A model generated the notes under the pieces. That model was not told where the DNA came from. It ran no database searches and saw only the letters and a program-made list of their open reading frames with translations. Below are positions 9,175 to 17,222 of a DNA stretch of 64,000 nt, piece by piece. This DNA is from Chitinophaga niabensis (GTDB lineage Bacteria; Bacteroidota; Bacteroidia; Chitinophagales; Chitinophagaceae): positions 4,094,482 to 4,158,481 of the forward strand of contig NZ_FSRA01000001.1 of assembly GCF_900129465.1 (NCBI RefSeq), in the 5' to 3' direction. A program made the translations under genes and the position numbers. Numbering within the stretch: the stretch's first letter is position 1; each line of letters opens with the position of its first letter.

Positions 9175-10917
9175 TTAATTGATCTGCACTAATGAACCTT
9201 TAATTGTGCAGGTACCACTGCTGCCCACTTTGGCCGATGCACCTCCTTCCACTTCCAATGCTGCGTCTGCTTTCACAGTAATATTGGGGGCGGTGAGTTT
9301 AATCTCTTTGGCAGCTTTCAGTTCCAGGTCGCCTGCTGATTCAATTTTGATAGCGGAAGATTCCATCGTCATCTTGTTGCCGTTTTCATCTTCCACTTTG
9401 ATGATCTTTCCATCATCATCTATAGAGATCTTTTTACCGCCCGGTGTTTCAACCGTGAAAGATTTCTTTTCATCATCAAACGTCATCTTCAACTCGCTGG
9501 CGGTAAAGATTATTTTCCTGAAGTTGTCATTAGAATGCTCTTCCGGCGATACGTTCTTTGCGCTGTGCAGCGAACCCAGGATCACCGGGAAATTAGGATC
9601 TTCATGCAGGAAACCTACGATCACTTCATCTTCTATCTCCGGCCGGAAAAATGCGGTGCGGTTATTACCGGCATAAAAAGAAGCCATTCTTGCCCAGGTA
9701 CCTTCTTCATCTGCAGAGATCTCCGGCAGTTTTACCTTCACGCGGAATCCGCCATCGGGGTCTTCCAGGTCTGTAACGATGCCGGTGTGTAATCCTTTGA
9801 TACCGGGGATCACGGCACTGGCGGAAGCATGTGTAACATCCGGTTGTGTGGCAAACCATTGCGGTGCCAGGCCAAACTGGATGTCCATATTCCAGGCACC
9901 CTCCTGTAATTCGTGGCGTACACCGGTTACATATACTTTTCCGTTAAAGCGCTCTCCAACGCCGCCCAGTTGTGCTACCATTCCGGGTTTTATGATCGCA
10001 TTCCCCATGAGCCTTGCGCGGCCACGGATCTTGGCGAGCCTGTTCTTCAGCAGTTGTGCATCTGCCCAGGCCTGCAGTTCATCTTCCGGCATGCTGCCTC
10101 CATGCTGCAAATGATAGGGGTCTGTTTTAAATACATCGGCCAGATCGGCACTGCTGATATTGCCCTGTTCTGTAAGCCCCGGTTCTGCACCGGTGGTAGT
10201 AATGAGTTGTTGCTCTGCGGGGTCCCAGCCAACTGTTTCCACGCCTGTTACCTGGTGGCGGGCATCCATTTCGGCATCCAGTTCCATGATGGTGGCACCA
10301 AATACAAGGTCCAATGCCGGAGGCTGGCTCATGTCCGGTTTCTTCACCAGCAGTTTGCCATCTTCCACAAAACACAGTTTGCCATTGGACTCTGCGCGGG
10401 TAACGATAAAGTCCCAATCCGTGCAATAGTATTGTACAAGTTCTTTGTGTTTAACGGTAGTAGCTTCAATATCAGGGTCCAGTGCTGCGGCGGAGGCCAG
10501 TTCCTCTATCACTTCGCTGTCCTTCACTTCCGCATAGTATTTATTCCTGCGGCTGAGGGTAAGTTTAGCGGCTTTATCCATGCATTCTATCGTTAGCACC
10601 GGCGATCTGTCTCCCCTGATCTTCAGGCTGTGTTTTACGATCAGTCCTTTAAAGATCGTTTCGTTCTTTGCATTGTATCCGGCTTGTATATCTATTTCAT
10701 TACCGGGAACAAATACCTCTTCATTACTTACCGGGAAATCGCTTTCTGCCGCGCTGCCATCCATTACCTGGATCACCGCACGCGGGATGCGGTTTGCTTC
10801 GCGGTATACTGAAATGCCCGTTACCACATAGGTATTGGAGATCTCCGATCCATTCACTTTAATGATGAACGAAACAAGCGTGGCGTCTGCGACCGGTAAT
10901 GTTCTGCTTAGTGGCAC
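9175..10917 (-). CDS. VgrG-like spike/hub protein (Afp8-like)
   Basis: A 580-residue central spike. Residues ~1-370 correspond to the gp27-like hub region of VgrG proteins. Residues ~375-460 form the gp5-type OB fold (GIVTDLEDPDGGFRVKVKLP, then RPEIEDEVIVGFLHEDPNFP and VILGSLH). The C-terminus from ~490 is a short-repeat β-helix needle (IKIESAGDLELKAAKEIKL and similar). No effector domain follows the needle, which ends SLVQIN. The start is a GTG at 10917; no in-frame ATG lies nearby upstream. It follows the LysM tube-adaptor gene and precedes PAAR, the expected order for hub, spike and tip. Confidence 0.92.
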   Translation of the reverse strand: MPLSRTLPVADATLVSFIIKVNGSEISNTYVVTGISVYREANRIPRAVIQVMDGSAAESDFPVSNEEVFVPGNEIDIQAGYNAKNETIFKGLIVKHSLKIRGDRSPVLTIECMDKAAKLTLSRRNKYYAEVKDSEVIEELASAAALDPDIEATTVKHKELVQYYCTDWDFIVTRAESNGKLCFVEDGKLLVKKPDMSQPPALDLVFGATIMELDAEMDARHQVTGVETVGWDPAEQQLITTTGAEPGLTEQGNISSADLADVFKTDPYHLQHGGSMPEDELQAWADAQLLKNRLAKIRGRARLMGNAIIKPGMVAQLGGVGERFNGKVYVTGVRHELQEGAWNMDIQFGLAPQWFATQPDVTHASASAVIPGIKGLHTGIVTDLEDPDGGFRVKVKLPEISADEEGTWARMASFYAGNNRTAFFRPEIEDEVIVGFLHEDPNFPVILGSLHSAKNVSPEEHSNDNFRKIIFTASELKMTFDDEKKSFTVETPGGKKISIDDDGKIIKVEDENGNKMTMESSAIKIESAGDLELKAAKEIKLTAPNITVKADAALEVEGGASAKVGSSGTCTIKGSLVQIN

Positions 10918-10924
10918 GTGCTGT

Positions 10925-11641
10925 TTATTTTTCTATCGGTGGAAAAAATATCTGCTGACCTGCCCGCAGATCTCTGAAATTAACCAGGCCATTGGCTTTG
11001 GCTACTTCCAGGTAATATTTGGAATCGCCGTAGATACGATAGGTCATCAGCGGCAGCGTATCTCCTTCTTTCACTACACGTACGTGTGTAAGGTCCGGAG
11101 AACTATTTCCTTCTTCTGCTTCCCTGCGGGTGGGTTCTATACTTTCCCGGAAGCTGCACTTGGCTACTGCACGCAGCGGCGTGCCGTCCGGTTTAAATAA
11201 TTTGTATTGTATGCGCAGGCTGGTAAGGCGGCATTTAAAAAGCAGTGAGCCCCAGGAGAGCTTTACGTAACGGGGTTCATGAATATCTCCTGAATAGTTC
11301 AGCACCACTTGTTTCAACTTATCAATTTCATCTGCCACAACGAGTGCTTCGCCACCACCGAACAAACTGGCAATCTGCAGTAAACCGCCGCCCTGGCTGA
11401 TCACGCCGGTGCCATCAAAGAGGAAATCAAAATCCAGCTGTTGTGGTGTAATGCGGTTGAACTGTAATTGCGCGGCACTATTACCCTGTGCAGCAGCATC
11501 GTTGTACACAATGCTGTGCGCCAGTGTATAGGTGTCCGGGTTCACCTGTACCACAAAGGGTTCTGCCCCCGGTTCTTCTGTGAAGCTGGCATCTACACAC
11601 GGAATGATCCGCATTTTGGCCAGTGTACCTTCGTCAAACAT
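10925..11641 (-). CDS. LysM-containing CIS tube/hub adaptor (Afp7-like)
   Basis: A 238-residue protein. The N-terminal ~170 residues match the CIS tube-adaptor style (QVNPDTYTLAHSIVYND; TPQQLDFDFLFDGTGV). The last ~50 residues are a LysM module (VRVVKEGDTLPLMTYRIYGD, ending AGQQIFFPP). In Afp/PVC particles this protein joins the inner tube to the VgrG-like hub. The ATG at 11641 is four bases after the stop of the DUF5908 gene. The LysM fold could contact peptidoglycan, but in injection systems it is generally structural. Confidence 0.88.
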   Translation of the reverse strand: MFDEGTLAKMRIIPCVDASFTEEPGAEPFVVQVNPDTYTLAHSIVYNDAAAQGNSAAQLQFNRITPQQLDFDFLFDGTGVISQGGGLLQIASLFGGGEALVVADEIDKLKQVVLNYSGDIHEPRYVKLSWGSLLFKCRLTSLRIQYKLFKPDGTPLRAVAKCSFRESIEPTRREAEEGNSSPDLTHVRVVKEGDTLPLMTYRIYGDSKYYLEVAKANGLVNFRDLRAGQQIFFPPIEK

Positions 11642-11644
11642 AAC

Positions 11645-11815
11645 TTAACGTTCTGCTTTTTCATGAATAATGCGCAACACTTCTTCCACACATGCCGCAA
11701 CAATACTTGCCTGCGATGCGGATGGTGCTGCAGGAGGCAATTCCGCGCCCATTTGCACTTGCGGCTGGGCACCTACTTCTGCCGTGATGTGTATTTCCTG
11801 GATGATAACAGGCAT
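11645..11815 (-). CDS. DUF5908-type small eCIS protein
   Basis: A 56-residue protein read directly from the sequence, too short for ordinary ORF lists. It starts MPVIIQEIHITAEV, has a proline/alanine/glutamine-rich middle, and ends EEVLRIIHEKAER with a predicted amphipathic helix. The N-terminal pattern (MP, alternating hydrophobic residues, IxEIHI) is like DUF5908 proteins that recur between tube and LysM genes in Bacteroidota eCIS operons. The stop lies three bases before the LysM gene start and the ATG 17 bases after the second tube gene, so it is embedded in the operon. Its role is unknown. Confidence 0.82.
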   Translation of the reverse strand: MPVIIQEIHITAEVGAQPQVQMGAELPPAAPSASQASIVAACVEEVLRIIHEKAER

Positions 11816-11832
11816 ATGCGATCAATTAAAGA

Positions 11833-12339
11833 TTAAAGGCTCACGCTTGCGGAAAAACTGCCTGCAATGCCGGCGGCCAATGATATCGGGGAAATGATCT
11901 TGAAGTAATTATAACTCAGCGTCAAGGTTTCCACAGCTATCTGGCTTTGTTCCGCATGAAGGCCGGTTACTTCCCATTTTACCGGGAATGCATTGATCAG
12001 GTACCATCCGAAAACCGGAACGTGGTTTTCGTCCTGTAGCGTGATCAGTACATTCACTGGTTTAAAATCGTAGTTCTCGATCGCCTGCCGGCACCACTCG
12101 GTGAGCAGGGCTGTGTTAAACAGACCCCGCTTGAGTGTTACATCGGAATAAGACGACCGGGTGGGTAGTTTATGTTCGAAACGGTTCTCTCCTCCTTCCT
12201 TCACACTTTCTGTGAGCATGGAAACGGAAAGCCCTGTCACTTCCCTGAAACGCACGTCTACCGGCGTTTGTGGGAAGATCTCAAACAGTACCAGGAAGTG
12301 GTACCCTACCATCGGGTATTCAAAATTTAAAAAAGCCAT
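11833..12339 (-). CDS. Inner tube protein 2 (T4 gp19-like)
   Basis: A 168-residue tube subunit of the gp19-like family, paralogous to the gene just before it. Shared features are the early VSM/VTGL segment (REVTGLSVSMLTESVKEGGE), the LKRG motif after the first β-sheet, and a late block with an asparagine-histidine turn (DENHVPVFGWYLINAFPVKW). It starts two bases after the stop of tube protein 1. The C-terminus is longer and more hydrophobic than in tube 1. eCIS loci usually carry a second tube paralogue that forms the first ring(s) near the hub; that specific role is inferred. Confidence 0.88.
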   Translation of the reverse strand: MAFLNFEYPMVGYHFLVLFEIFPQTPVDVRFREVTGLSVSMLTESVKEGGENRFEHKLPTRSSYSDVTLKRGLFNTALLTEWCRQAIENYDFKPVNVLITLQDENHVPVFGWYLINAFPVKWEVTGLHAEQSQIAVETLTLSYNYFKIISPISLAAGIAGSFSASVSL

Positions 12340-12341
12340 GA

Positions 12342-12773
12342 TCAGGGTATTTCAACTTCCAGGCCTTCGTGTGCCAGTTCCAGTGTTTCAATGGCCACTT
12401 CGTTGCCATCTGCTTTAAGATCGGTGGACTGTACTTTTACAGGCCATGCATTTTTGATCAGCCAGTTCAATACGGGCTCATGGTTTTCATTGAGCAGGGA
12501 AATAGTGATGTCCCTGCGCTCAATGGTATTCAGGCTTACTGTCTTCAACCATTTATAAAAATCATTATCGCCTTTGAAAGTGCCGCGTTTGAGGGTGATG
12601 TTGGAGAACTTTTGCATGCCGGGCATCTTGATCTTGTGATACTCAGGGCTTGCACCATCGCGATACTCAATTACTTCCAGACTTTTGTCCAGACCGCTTA
12701 CTTCTGTAAAACCGATATTCGAACCAGCCCATTCCACTCTGAAGTGAAATTTAGGTAATGGATAATTTGCCAT
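12342..12773 (-). CDS. Inner tube protein 1 (T4 gp19-like, main tube)
   Basis: A 143-residue hexameric tube subunit that polymerises inside the sheath and is driven out on contraction. Family marks are FRVEWAGSNIGFTEVSGLDK, the ITLKRGTFKGDNDFYKWLK segment and the NENHEPVLNWLIKNAWPVKV block, very close to Hcp/gp19-like tube proteins of Afp-type particles. It follows the sheath gene by about 28 bases with its own ribosome-binding region. It is the shorter of two adjacent tube genes, so it is probably the major shaft protein. Confidence 0.92.
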   Translation of the reverse strand: MANYPLPKFHFRVEWAGSNIGFTEVSGLDKSLEVIEYRDGASPEYHKIKMPGMQKFSNITLKRGTFKGDNDFYKWLKTVSLNTIERRDITISLLNENHEPVLNWLIKNAWPVKVQSTDLKADGNEVAIETLELAHEGLEVEIP

Positions 12774-12801
12774 TTTTATGAGGTTTTAATGTTTGGATGA
12801 A

Positions 12802-14241
12802 CTATGATTCCTGCATTTTGTGAGAGAACTTCAGAATGATGAATTCTGCGGGGCGAACAGCTGCCATTCCGATCTCAACATTCATACGTCCTTCCAGGAT
12901 GTCCAGTGCCGTCATAGTAGTACCGATACCGCAGGCCACGTAAAATGCATGCTCCGGTTTGGCTCCTGCCAATGCGCCCTGGCGCCAGAGTACGGTGAGG
13001 AAATTAGAGATCATGGCGCGTACTTTCGTCCAGGTGTTTGCATCATTGGGTTCAAACACAAACTGGCCGCTTGCTTTCTTACAACTTTCTTCTACCATGT
13101 TGAAGAAGCGGCGAACGGAAACATAACGCCATTCATTATCATTACCGGCTAATGTACGTGCGCCCCATACCAGTGTACCTTTTCCTGTGAATGCGCGGAT
13201 GGCGTTCACAGATTTACCTGCAGTAGGGTCGATGTTCATGTAACCGTTATCATCGTCCGTTAACTGTTTAGCCAGTTTGGTGATGTAATTGATGCCTACG
13301 TTAGCTGGCGCTTTCCACACGCCGCGGTTGGAGTCCACGCTTGCATAAACACCTGCAACCGCTGAGCTGGGTGGCAGTTCCACGGTAATATTACTAATGG
13401 CTTCTATTACTTTGGCGTACTGGATGGTTTTCTTTTTCTCAGGTGTATCTGTTAAGGAGAACAATACCGGTGCTGCGGCTACACCATCTGTGATAATGGT
13501 ATGGTTCACTACCACGTTTGCTTCATTCACCTTGTAAGGTAAGGTAGTAACGAGGTTAGGATAATAAGCAGCGCCATATTTCAGGTTATTGGCAGGGCCG
13601 TTGGTACGGAAGTGATCGATGTTATTGGTATTGGTATCACTGTTCTGATACAGGTCAATGATCGCAAACCTGTCCTGCAGCAAATTACACTGGTCCAGGG
13701 AAGCCTGTTGCAGGGTGTAATACAATGCAGCAGTGTTCATATTAGGTCCTTCGGGGAAGATGATCAGCGTAGGTTCATCTACTGTTGCCAGTGCCGTGAG
13801 GCCACTGGTCAGCGTTGGTGCTGCGGGTGGTGTACCGAGTGCCAGGTAATCGCCTACAGAAACAATGTAGCAGGGGCCGCCACCGTTGCCGAAGTACATC
13901 TGCAAAGCATAGTACATATTGTGCCTGGAACGGGGATCTGCCACAGTGTTCAGCAATACGGCCGTGGCAGTCATGCCCAGCAGTTTGCCATCGGCGTCCA
14001 GATCTTCCGTGAGGGTCACTTCAAAGCTGTCTTCTGCCTGGGGGCCGCCGAAAAGGGTTTCATATTCCAGCAGAGAAGTGATGCGGGTAGGTGTTGCCCG
14101 GAGATCATCTAAAAGAAGCCGGGTAGCCTTTTCCGTATACCCGATAAAGGCAGGAATGGCAGTCTCCACTTGTGCTACGGAAGGCGGGAATTTGGATTCC
14201 TCTATCACATAAACACCGGGGGTCTTGAATGTGGAAGGCAT
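12802..14241 (-). CDS. Contractile tail sheath protein
   Basis: A 479-residue sheath subunit. It opens with the highly typical TFKTPGVYVIEESKFPPSVA, followed by VETAIPAFIGYTEKA, and ends with the conserved C-terminal domain (RRFFNMVEESCKKASGQFVF; FLTVLWRQGALAGAKPEHAF; VRPAEFIILKFSHKMQ). The sheath assembles extended around the tube and contracts to drive injection. Only one sheath gene is visible, whereas Serratia Afp has three. The length fits the shorter single-sheath type. The gene follows the orphan 389-aa gene by 30 bases in the same operon. Confidence 0.95.
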   Translation of the reverse strand: MPSTFKTPGVYVIEESKFPPSVAQVETAIPAFIGYTEKATRLLLDDLRATPTRITSLLEYETLFGGPQAEDSFEVTLTEDLDADGKLLGMTATAVLLNTVADPRSRHNMYYALQMYFGNGGGPCYIVSVGDYLALGTPPAAPTLTSGLTALATVDEPTLIIFPEGPNMNTAALYYTLQQASLDQCNLLQDRFAIIDLYQNSDTNTNNIDHFRTNGPANNLKYGAAYYPNLVTTLPYKVNEANVVVNHTIITDGVAAAPVLFSLTDTPEKKKTIQYAKVIEAISNITVELPPSSAVAGVYASVDSNRGVWKAPANVGINYITKLAKQLTDDDNGYMNIDPTAGKSVNAIRAFTGKGTLVWGARTLAGNDNEWRYVSVRRFFNMVEESCKKASGQFVFEPNDANTWTKVRAMISNFLTVLWRQGALAGAKPEHAFYVACGIGTTMTALDILEGRMNVEIGMAAVRPAEFIILKFSHKMQES

Positions 14242-14271
14242 GATGAGTAATATTTGAGGTTAAATAAATGA

Positions 14272-15441
14272 TTATTGATTCAGGAATATTTCACTGCAAT
14301 AGAAGGTATCGCCATCCCGCTGCAATGTTCTGATCCTGTTGATGGCGGCATTGCTAAGGGCGAATGGCGGCCCGGCATTGCCGGACTCGAGGAAGAAGGA
14401 ACGGATAGGCGTTTCCGTTAAAGGGATAGGCCTGTTGGAAATAAATGCATCGCCTGATTTCACAAAGGAATAAGTACCATTACTGTCTTTGATAGCAGTA
14501 ACAGCAGAACCTGCATTCACCAGGTATTTCCAGAGTGCAACGCGGTTGGCGAAACGTACGGTGAACACTGTTTCTTTTACAGTGCCGTTGTTATTCAATA
14601 AAGATGATTGACTGGCTGAGGGTAAATGATTGAAGATCTCCACCACACCAAACACTTGCTCCTGCTGGATCCTGCTATCCGCATACACAAAGGCGGATGA
14701 TGCATTCACCTGTACCCTGTAACGTGCAGGGGGCAGGGAACCGAGGTTCACTAATACTTCGGACTGGCTCTGCGGGAAATTCAGGAGCTGGGCCGGCAAA
14801 GCGGGCAGATCATAATTTCCGTTGGCGGTATTGAAACGGAATATTTCTATGGAAGCTGCCATCACAGGGGCTGGCAGTTGAAAGCGGAAGAGGTTGCTGG
14901 CGGAGAATGTAAGGTCTGCCGGTGTTGCATAACGGCGCTGCAAACGGTTTTCCCAGAAGGTGGATTCATTCAGGGCATGTGCATTACCGTTATTGCTGCT
15001 GCGGATAGCTTCATACACATCGCCGTTTACATCCTGCGCAAAACTACCCGGCAGATAACTGGCAGCGCCGTTGTAAGCTGCAATCTGTTGTGTGATAAAA
15101 CGTGTGCCATTGAGATGATGCTGGTGCAGGTTAGTGAGATAGAGGCGTTGCCCTGCACTGTAATTCACTTCTATATTAGTGAAGTTCGCAAACTGCATGC
15201 TGTTCAGCTTCAGGTAACAGCGGAACACCAGGTCCGGCGAAAGGGGCACCAGTGGCTTGCCTTCCACGAGCCTTACCAGGGCATAGAACTTATTGCCCAT
15301 GTTGCGCCAGAGTACCTGCTGGTTCTTAAACAGCAATTGCGTTTCTGCGGTAGGCTCGATCGTGAAATCTGCACACCGCGCATCGCTGTAGTAGTCGTGG
15401 AGCACCTCTACCACAAATAATATTTTATAACTCAGTTGCAT
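14272..15441 (-). CDS. eCIS-locus protein of unknown function with a CBM5/12-like segment
   Basis: A 389-residue protein between the cap and sheath genes, with the start five bases after the cap-gene stop. I do not recognise the whole protein. The composition is β-rich. Residues ~129-163 (YLPGSFAQDVNGDVYEAIRS ... STFWENR) resemble the spacing of aromatic and glycine residues in CBM5/12-type or phage-fibre glycan-binding modules (Y..G....nG..Y.A......W). A second half (~185-260) reads like an Ig-like strand set (LFRFQLPAPV, PPARYRVQV). There is no signal peptide. It could be a particle decoration, cap adaptor or fibre-related protein; the carbohydrate-binding idea is inference. Confidence 0.85.
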   Translation of the reverse strand: MQLSYKILFVVEVLHDYYSDARCADFTIEPTAETQLLFKNQQVLWRNMGNKFYALVRLVEGKPLVPLSPDLVFRCYLKLNSMQFANFTNIEVNYSAGQRLYLTNLHQHHLNGTRFITQQIAAYNGAASYLPGSFAQDVNGDVYEAIRSSNNGNAHALNESTFWENRLQRRYATPADLTFSASNLFRFQLPAPVMAASIEIFRFNTANGNYDLPALPAQLLNFPQSQSEVLVNLGSLPPARYRVQVNASSAFVYADSRIQQEQVFGVVEIFNHLPSASQSSLLNNNGTVKETVFTVRFANRVALWKYLVNAGSAVTAIKDSNGTYSFVKSGDAFISNRPIPLTETPIRSFFLESGNAGPPFALSNAAINRIRTLQRDGDTFYCSEIFLNQ

Positions 15442-15445
15442 ATGA

Positions 15446-16033
15446 TCAGTTGATGCCTTGCTCTGTGATATTAATTTCGCGGATCAGGTCGCCTGAGGCT
15501 TCCGGCGTATCATCTTCGATAGCGATCAGTCTCATTTTATACAATACCGAGGGGTAATACTTTCCACCCATCACACCCCATAACTGGTTGAGCTGTTCCA
15601 GGTTCATGCTGGTCATGTCCAACACCAGCTGGTCTATCTTCTCATGCAGCAAGGGGCTGTTGCCATGCGTGAAAACGTTGCGGTACTGGAAGAACTGGAT
15701 AATGTAATTAAGCCATTCGAGCGATACGTCGTAATTAGATCTGTTCACGGAGAACAGGCAGTAGAGGTTAATGAACACCTTGGGGTTACGGTACTGAATT
15801 GCATCTCCTACTCTTCTGTAATTATCCGGGGACCGTGACACACGGTCTTCTTCAATATTCACCAGTGTTAATATTGCGCGGTTCGACAGCGGGTTGCTCC
15901 CTCCTCCCTGATCATTCTCACTAAGTTTAGCCACGTTTCCCAATACGAGACGGGGATCCGTAACAGAACCAAGTTTCAGGGACAGATATCGGTTTACTTC
16001 ATCAGAAATAAACTTTAATGCCTCATGGATCAT
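15446..16033 (-). CDS. DUF4255 tail terminator/cap protein (Afp16-like)
   Basis: A 195-residue protein of the DUF4255 (Pvc16 N-terminal domain) family, the first gene of the visible eCIS operon. The typical opening is MIHEALKFISDEVNRYLSLK, followed by NRAILTLVNIEEDR and NPKVFINLYCLFSVN, and the late VMGGKYYPSVLYKMRLIAI. In Afp/PVC systems the family member terminates sheath and tube growth and sets particle length. Its place at the 5' end, ahead of the structural genes, is common in Bacteroidota loci. A 195-base non-coding stretch with a candidate promoter precedes it. Confidence 0.9.
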   Translation of the reverse strand: MIHEALKFISDEVNRYLSLKLGSVTDPRLVLGNVAKLSENDQGGGSNPLSNRAILTLVNIEEDRVSRSPDNYRRVGDAIQYRNPKVFINLYCLFSVNRSNYDVSLEWLNYIIQFFQYRNVFTHGNSPLLHEKIDQLVLDMTSMNLEQLNQLWGVMGGKYYPSVLYKMRLIAIEDDTPEASGDLIREINITEQGIN

Positions 16034-16182
16034 GTTGCGTATTTGTTTGGGGTCACATCAGCTATGATGCGGTATTTTCTTTTGGTAAAATTGGGGTGTT
16101 AAGAATATGCTTTGCTATCGGTCTTCAATATTCGGGGCTCTTGCTCTCTGTAATATTACTTATTTAATTTTATTATAGCAAA

Positions 16183-16214
16183 AAAAACTATAAGCGACAG
16201 ATACGGTTTTTCAA
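16183..16214 (-). promoter_or_regulatory. Candidate promoter of the eCIS operon
   Basis: Read on the minus strand, a TTG at 16212-16214 precedes TAGTTTTT (16183-16190), a one-mismatch TAnnTTTG element, with 21 bases between. The spacing is slightly long. It lies in the AT-rich 195-base gap between rsmI and the first eCIS gene, about 150 bases ahead of the ATG, leaving a long leader. No other gene starts here, so some promoter is expected in this gap; this exact choice is weak. Confidence 0.35.
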
Positions 16215-16228
16215 TAATTTAACATGAC

Positions 16229-16903
16229 TTATTTAGTAAAGCCTTCTACAATAATTACAATTTCTCCCTTCACACCTTTCTCTGCAAAATGATCATGCAC
16301 CTCCTGCAAAGTGCCGCGTTTATTTTCTTCGAACATTTTTGTGAGTTCGCGGGAAACGCAACATTGCCTTTCCGCACCAAAGTACTGGATGAAATCATGC
16401 AGTGTTCTTACAAGGCGGTGAGGTGATTCGTAGAAAACGAGTGCGCGTTCTTCTGTAGCTAATTGTGTGAATAAAGTGTGGCGGCCTTTTTTAAGCGGGG
16501 GAAATCCTTCAAAGGCAAAGCGGTTCATGGGGATGCCGCTGTTCACTAATGCAGGGACAAATGCGGTGGCGCCTGGCAAACATTCTACCGGTACGCCGGC
16601 ACGGATGCATTCCCGTACCAGTAAAAAGCCCGGATCAGAAACACCGGGAGTACCGGCATCTGTGAGCAGGGCCATTTCTTTACCGCTTTGCATCTGTTGT
16701 ACAAGATGCTGCAACACCTTATGCTCATTATGCTGATGATAAGGTGTTACAGGCTTGTTGATGCCATAGTGCTTCAGGAGCACACCTGAAGTACGGGTAT
16801 CTTCTGCCAGGATCAATTCCACCGTTTCCAAAACCTTTACAGCCCTGTACGTGATATCCGCCAGGTTACCGATGGGAGATGGAATGAGGAAGAGTTTTGA
16901 CAA
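16229..16903 (-). CDS. rsmI: 16S rRNA (cytidine-1402-2'-O)-methyltransferase
   Basis: A 224-residue SAM-dependent methyltransferase of the tetrapyrrole-methylase fold that modifies C1402 in the 16S rRNA decoding centre. Family motifs are LIPSPIGNLADITYRAV at the N-terminus, LAEDTRTSGVLLKHYGI, LLTDAGTPGVSDPG and VECLPGATAFVPALVNSG, with FYESPHRLVRTL later. The start is a TTG at 16903; an in-frame stop lies five codons upstream and no ATG fits. At 224 residues it is shorter than E. coli RsmI and lacks the C-terminal helical extension, which is normal for Bacteroidota forms. Confidence 0.95.
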   Translation of the reverse strand: MSKLFLIPSPIGNLADITYRAVKVLETVELILAEDTRTSGVLLKHYGINKPVTPYHQHNEHKVLQHLVQQMQSGKEMALLTDAGTPGVSDPGFLLVRECIRAGVPVECLPGATAFVPALVNSGIPMNRFAFEGFPPLKKGRHTLFTQLATEERALVFYESPHRLVRTLHDFIQYFGAERQCCVSRELTKMFEENKRGTLQEVHDHFAEKGVKGEIVIIVEGFTK

Positions 16904-16950
16904 GGCTATTGAAGTTTAAGATCCGGATTATTGGTAATAAACAAACAGAT

Positions 16951-17196
16951 CTATTGGATATTCACCTCGTAAGATTCCATTACCTGGTTAGCGAGCAGTT
17001 TCTGGCAGGCATTCTCCGCCAGGTGTTGCGCTTCTTCTTTGGAAGATGCTTCGATCTGAAGCGTGATGTGTTTACCTATGCGCACGTCATGTACATTTCC
17101 GAGGCCCAGGTTTTTCAGTCCACCTAATACAGCTTTGCCCTGAGGGTCCAGCAATTCTTTCAGCGGCATCACGTTGATATGTGCAGTAAATGTCAT
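16951..17196 (-). CDS. purS: Phosphoribosylformylglycinamidine synthase subunit PurS
   Basis: An 81-residue small subunit that bridges PurL and PurQ in the fourth step of de novo purine synthesis. Characteristic motifs are INVMPLKELLDPQGKAVLGG, VHDVRIGKHITLQIEA and a C-terminal KLLANQVMESYEV. I place the start at the ATG at 17196 (MTFTAHINV), not the TTG 24 bases upstream, because PurS begins this way. The gene sits alone between pssA and rsmI; purL and purQ are not in the window. The separate purS implies the multi-subunit type of FGAM synthase. Confidence 0.93.
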   Translation of the reverse strand: MTFTAHINVMPLKELLDPQGKAVLGGLKNLGLGNVHDVRIGKHITLQIEASSKEEAQHLAENACQKLLANQVMESYEVNIQ

Positions 17197-17222
17197 TTGT
17201 CTCAAAAATTTAAGACGCAAAC

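Noticed and set aside
9175..10917. Evolved VgrG with a fused toxin
   Set aside because: The protein ends right after the β-helix needle with no extra domain.
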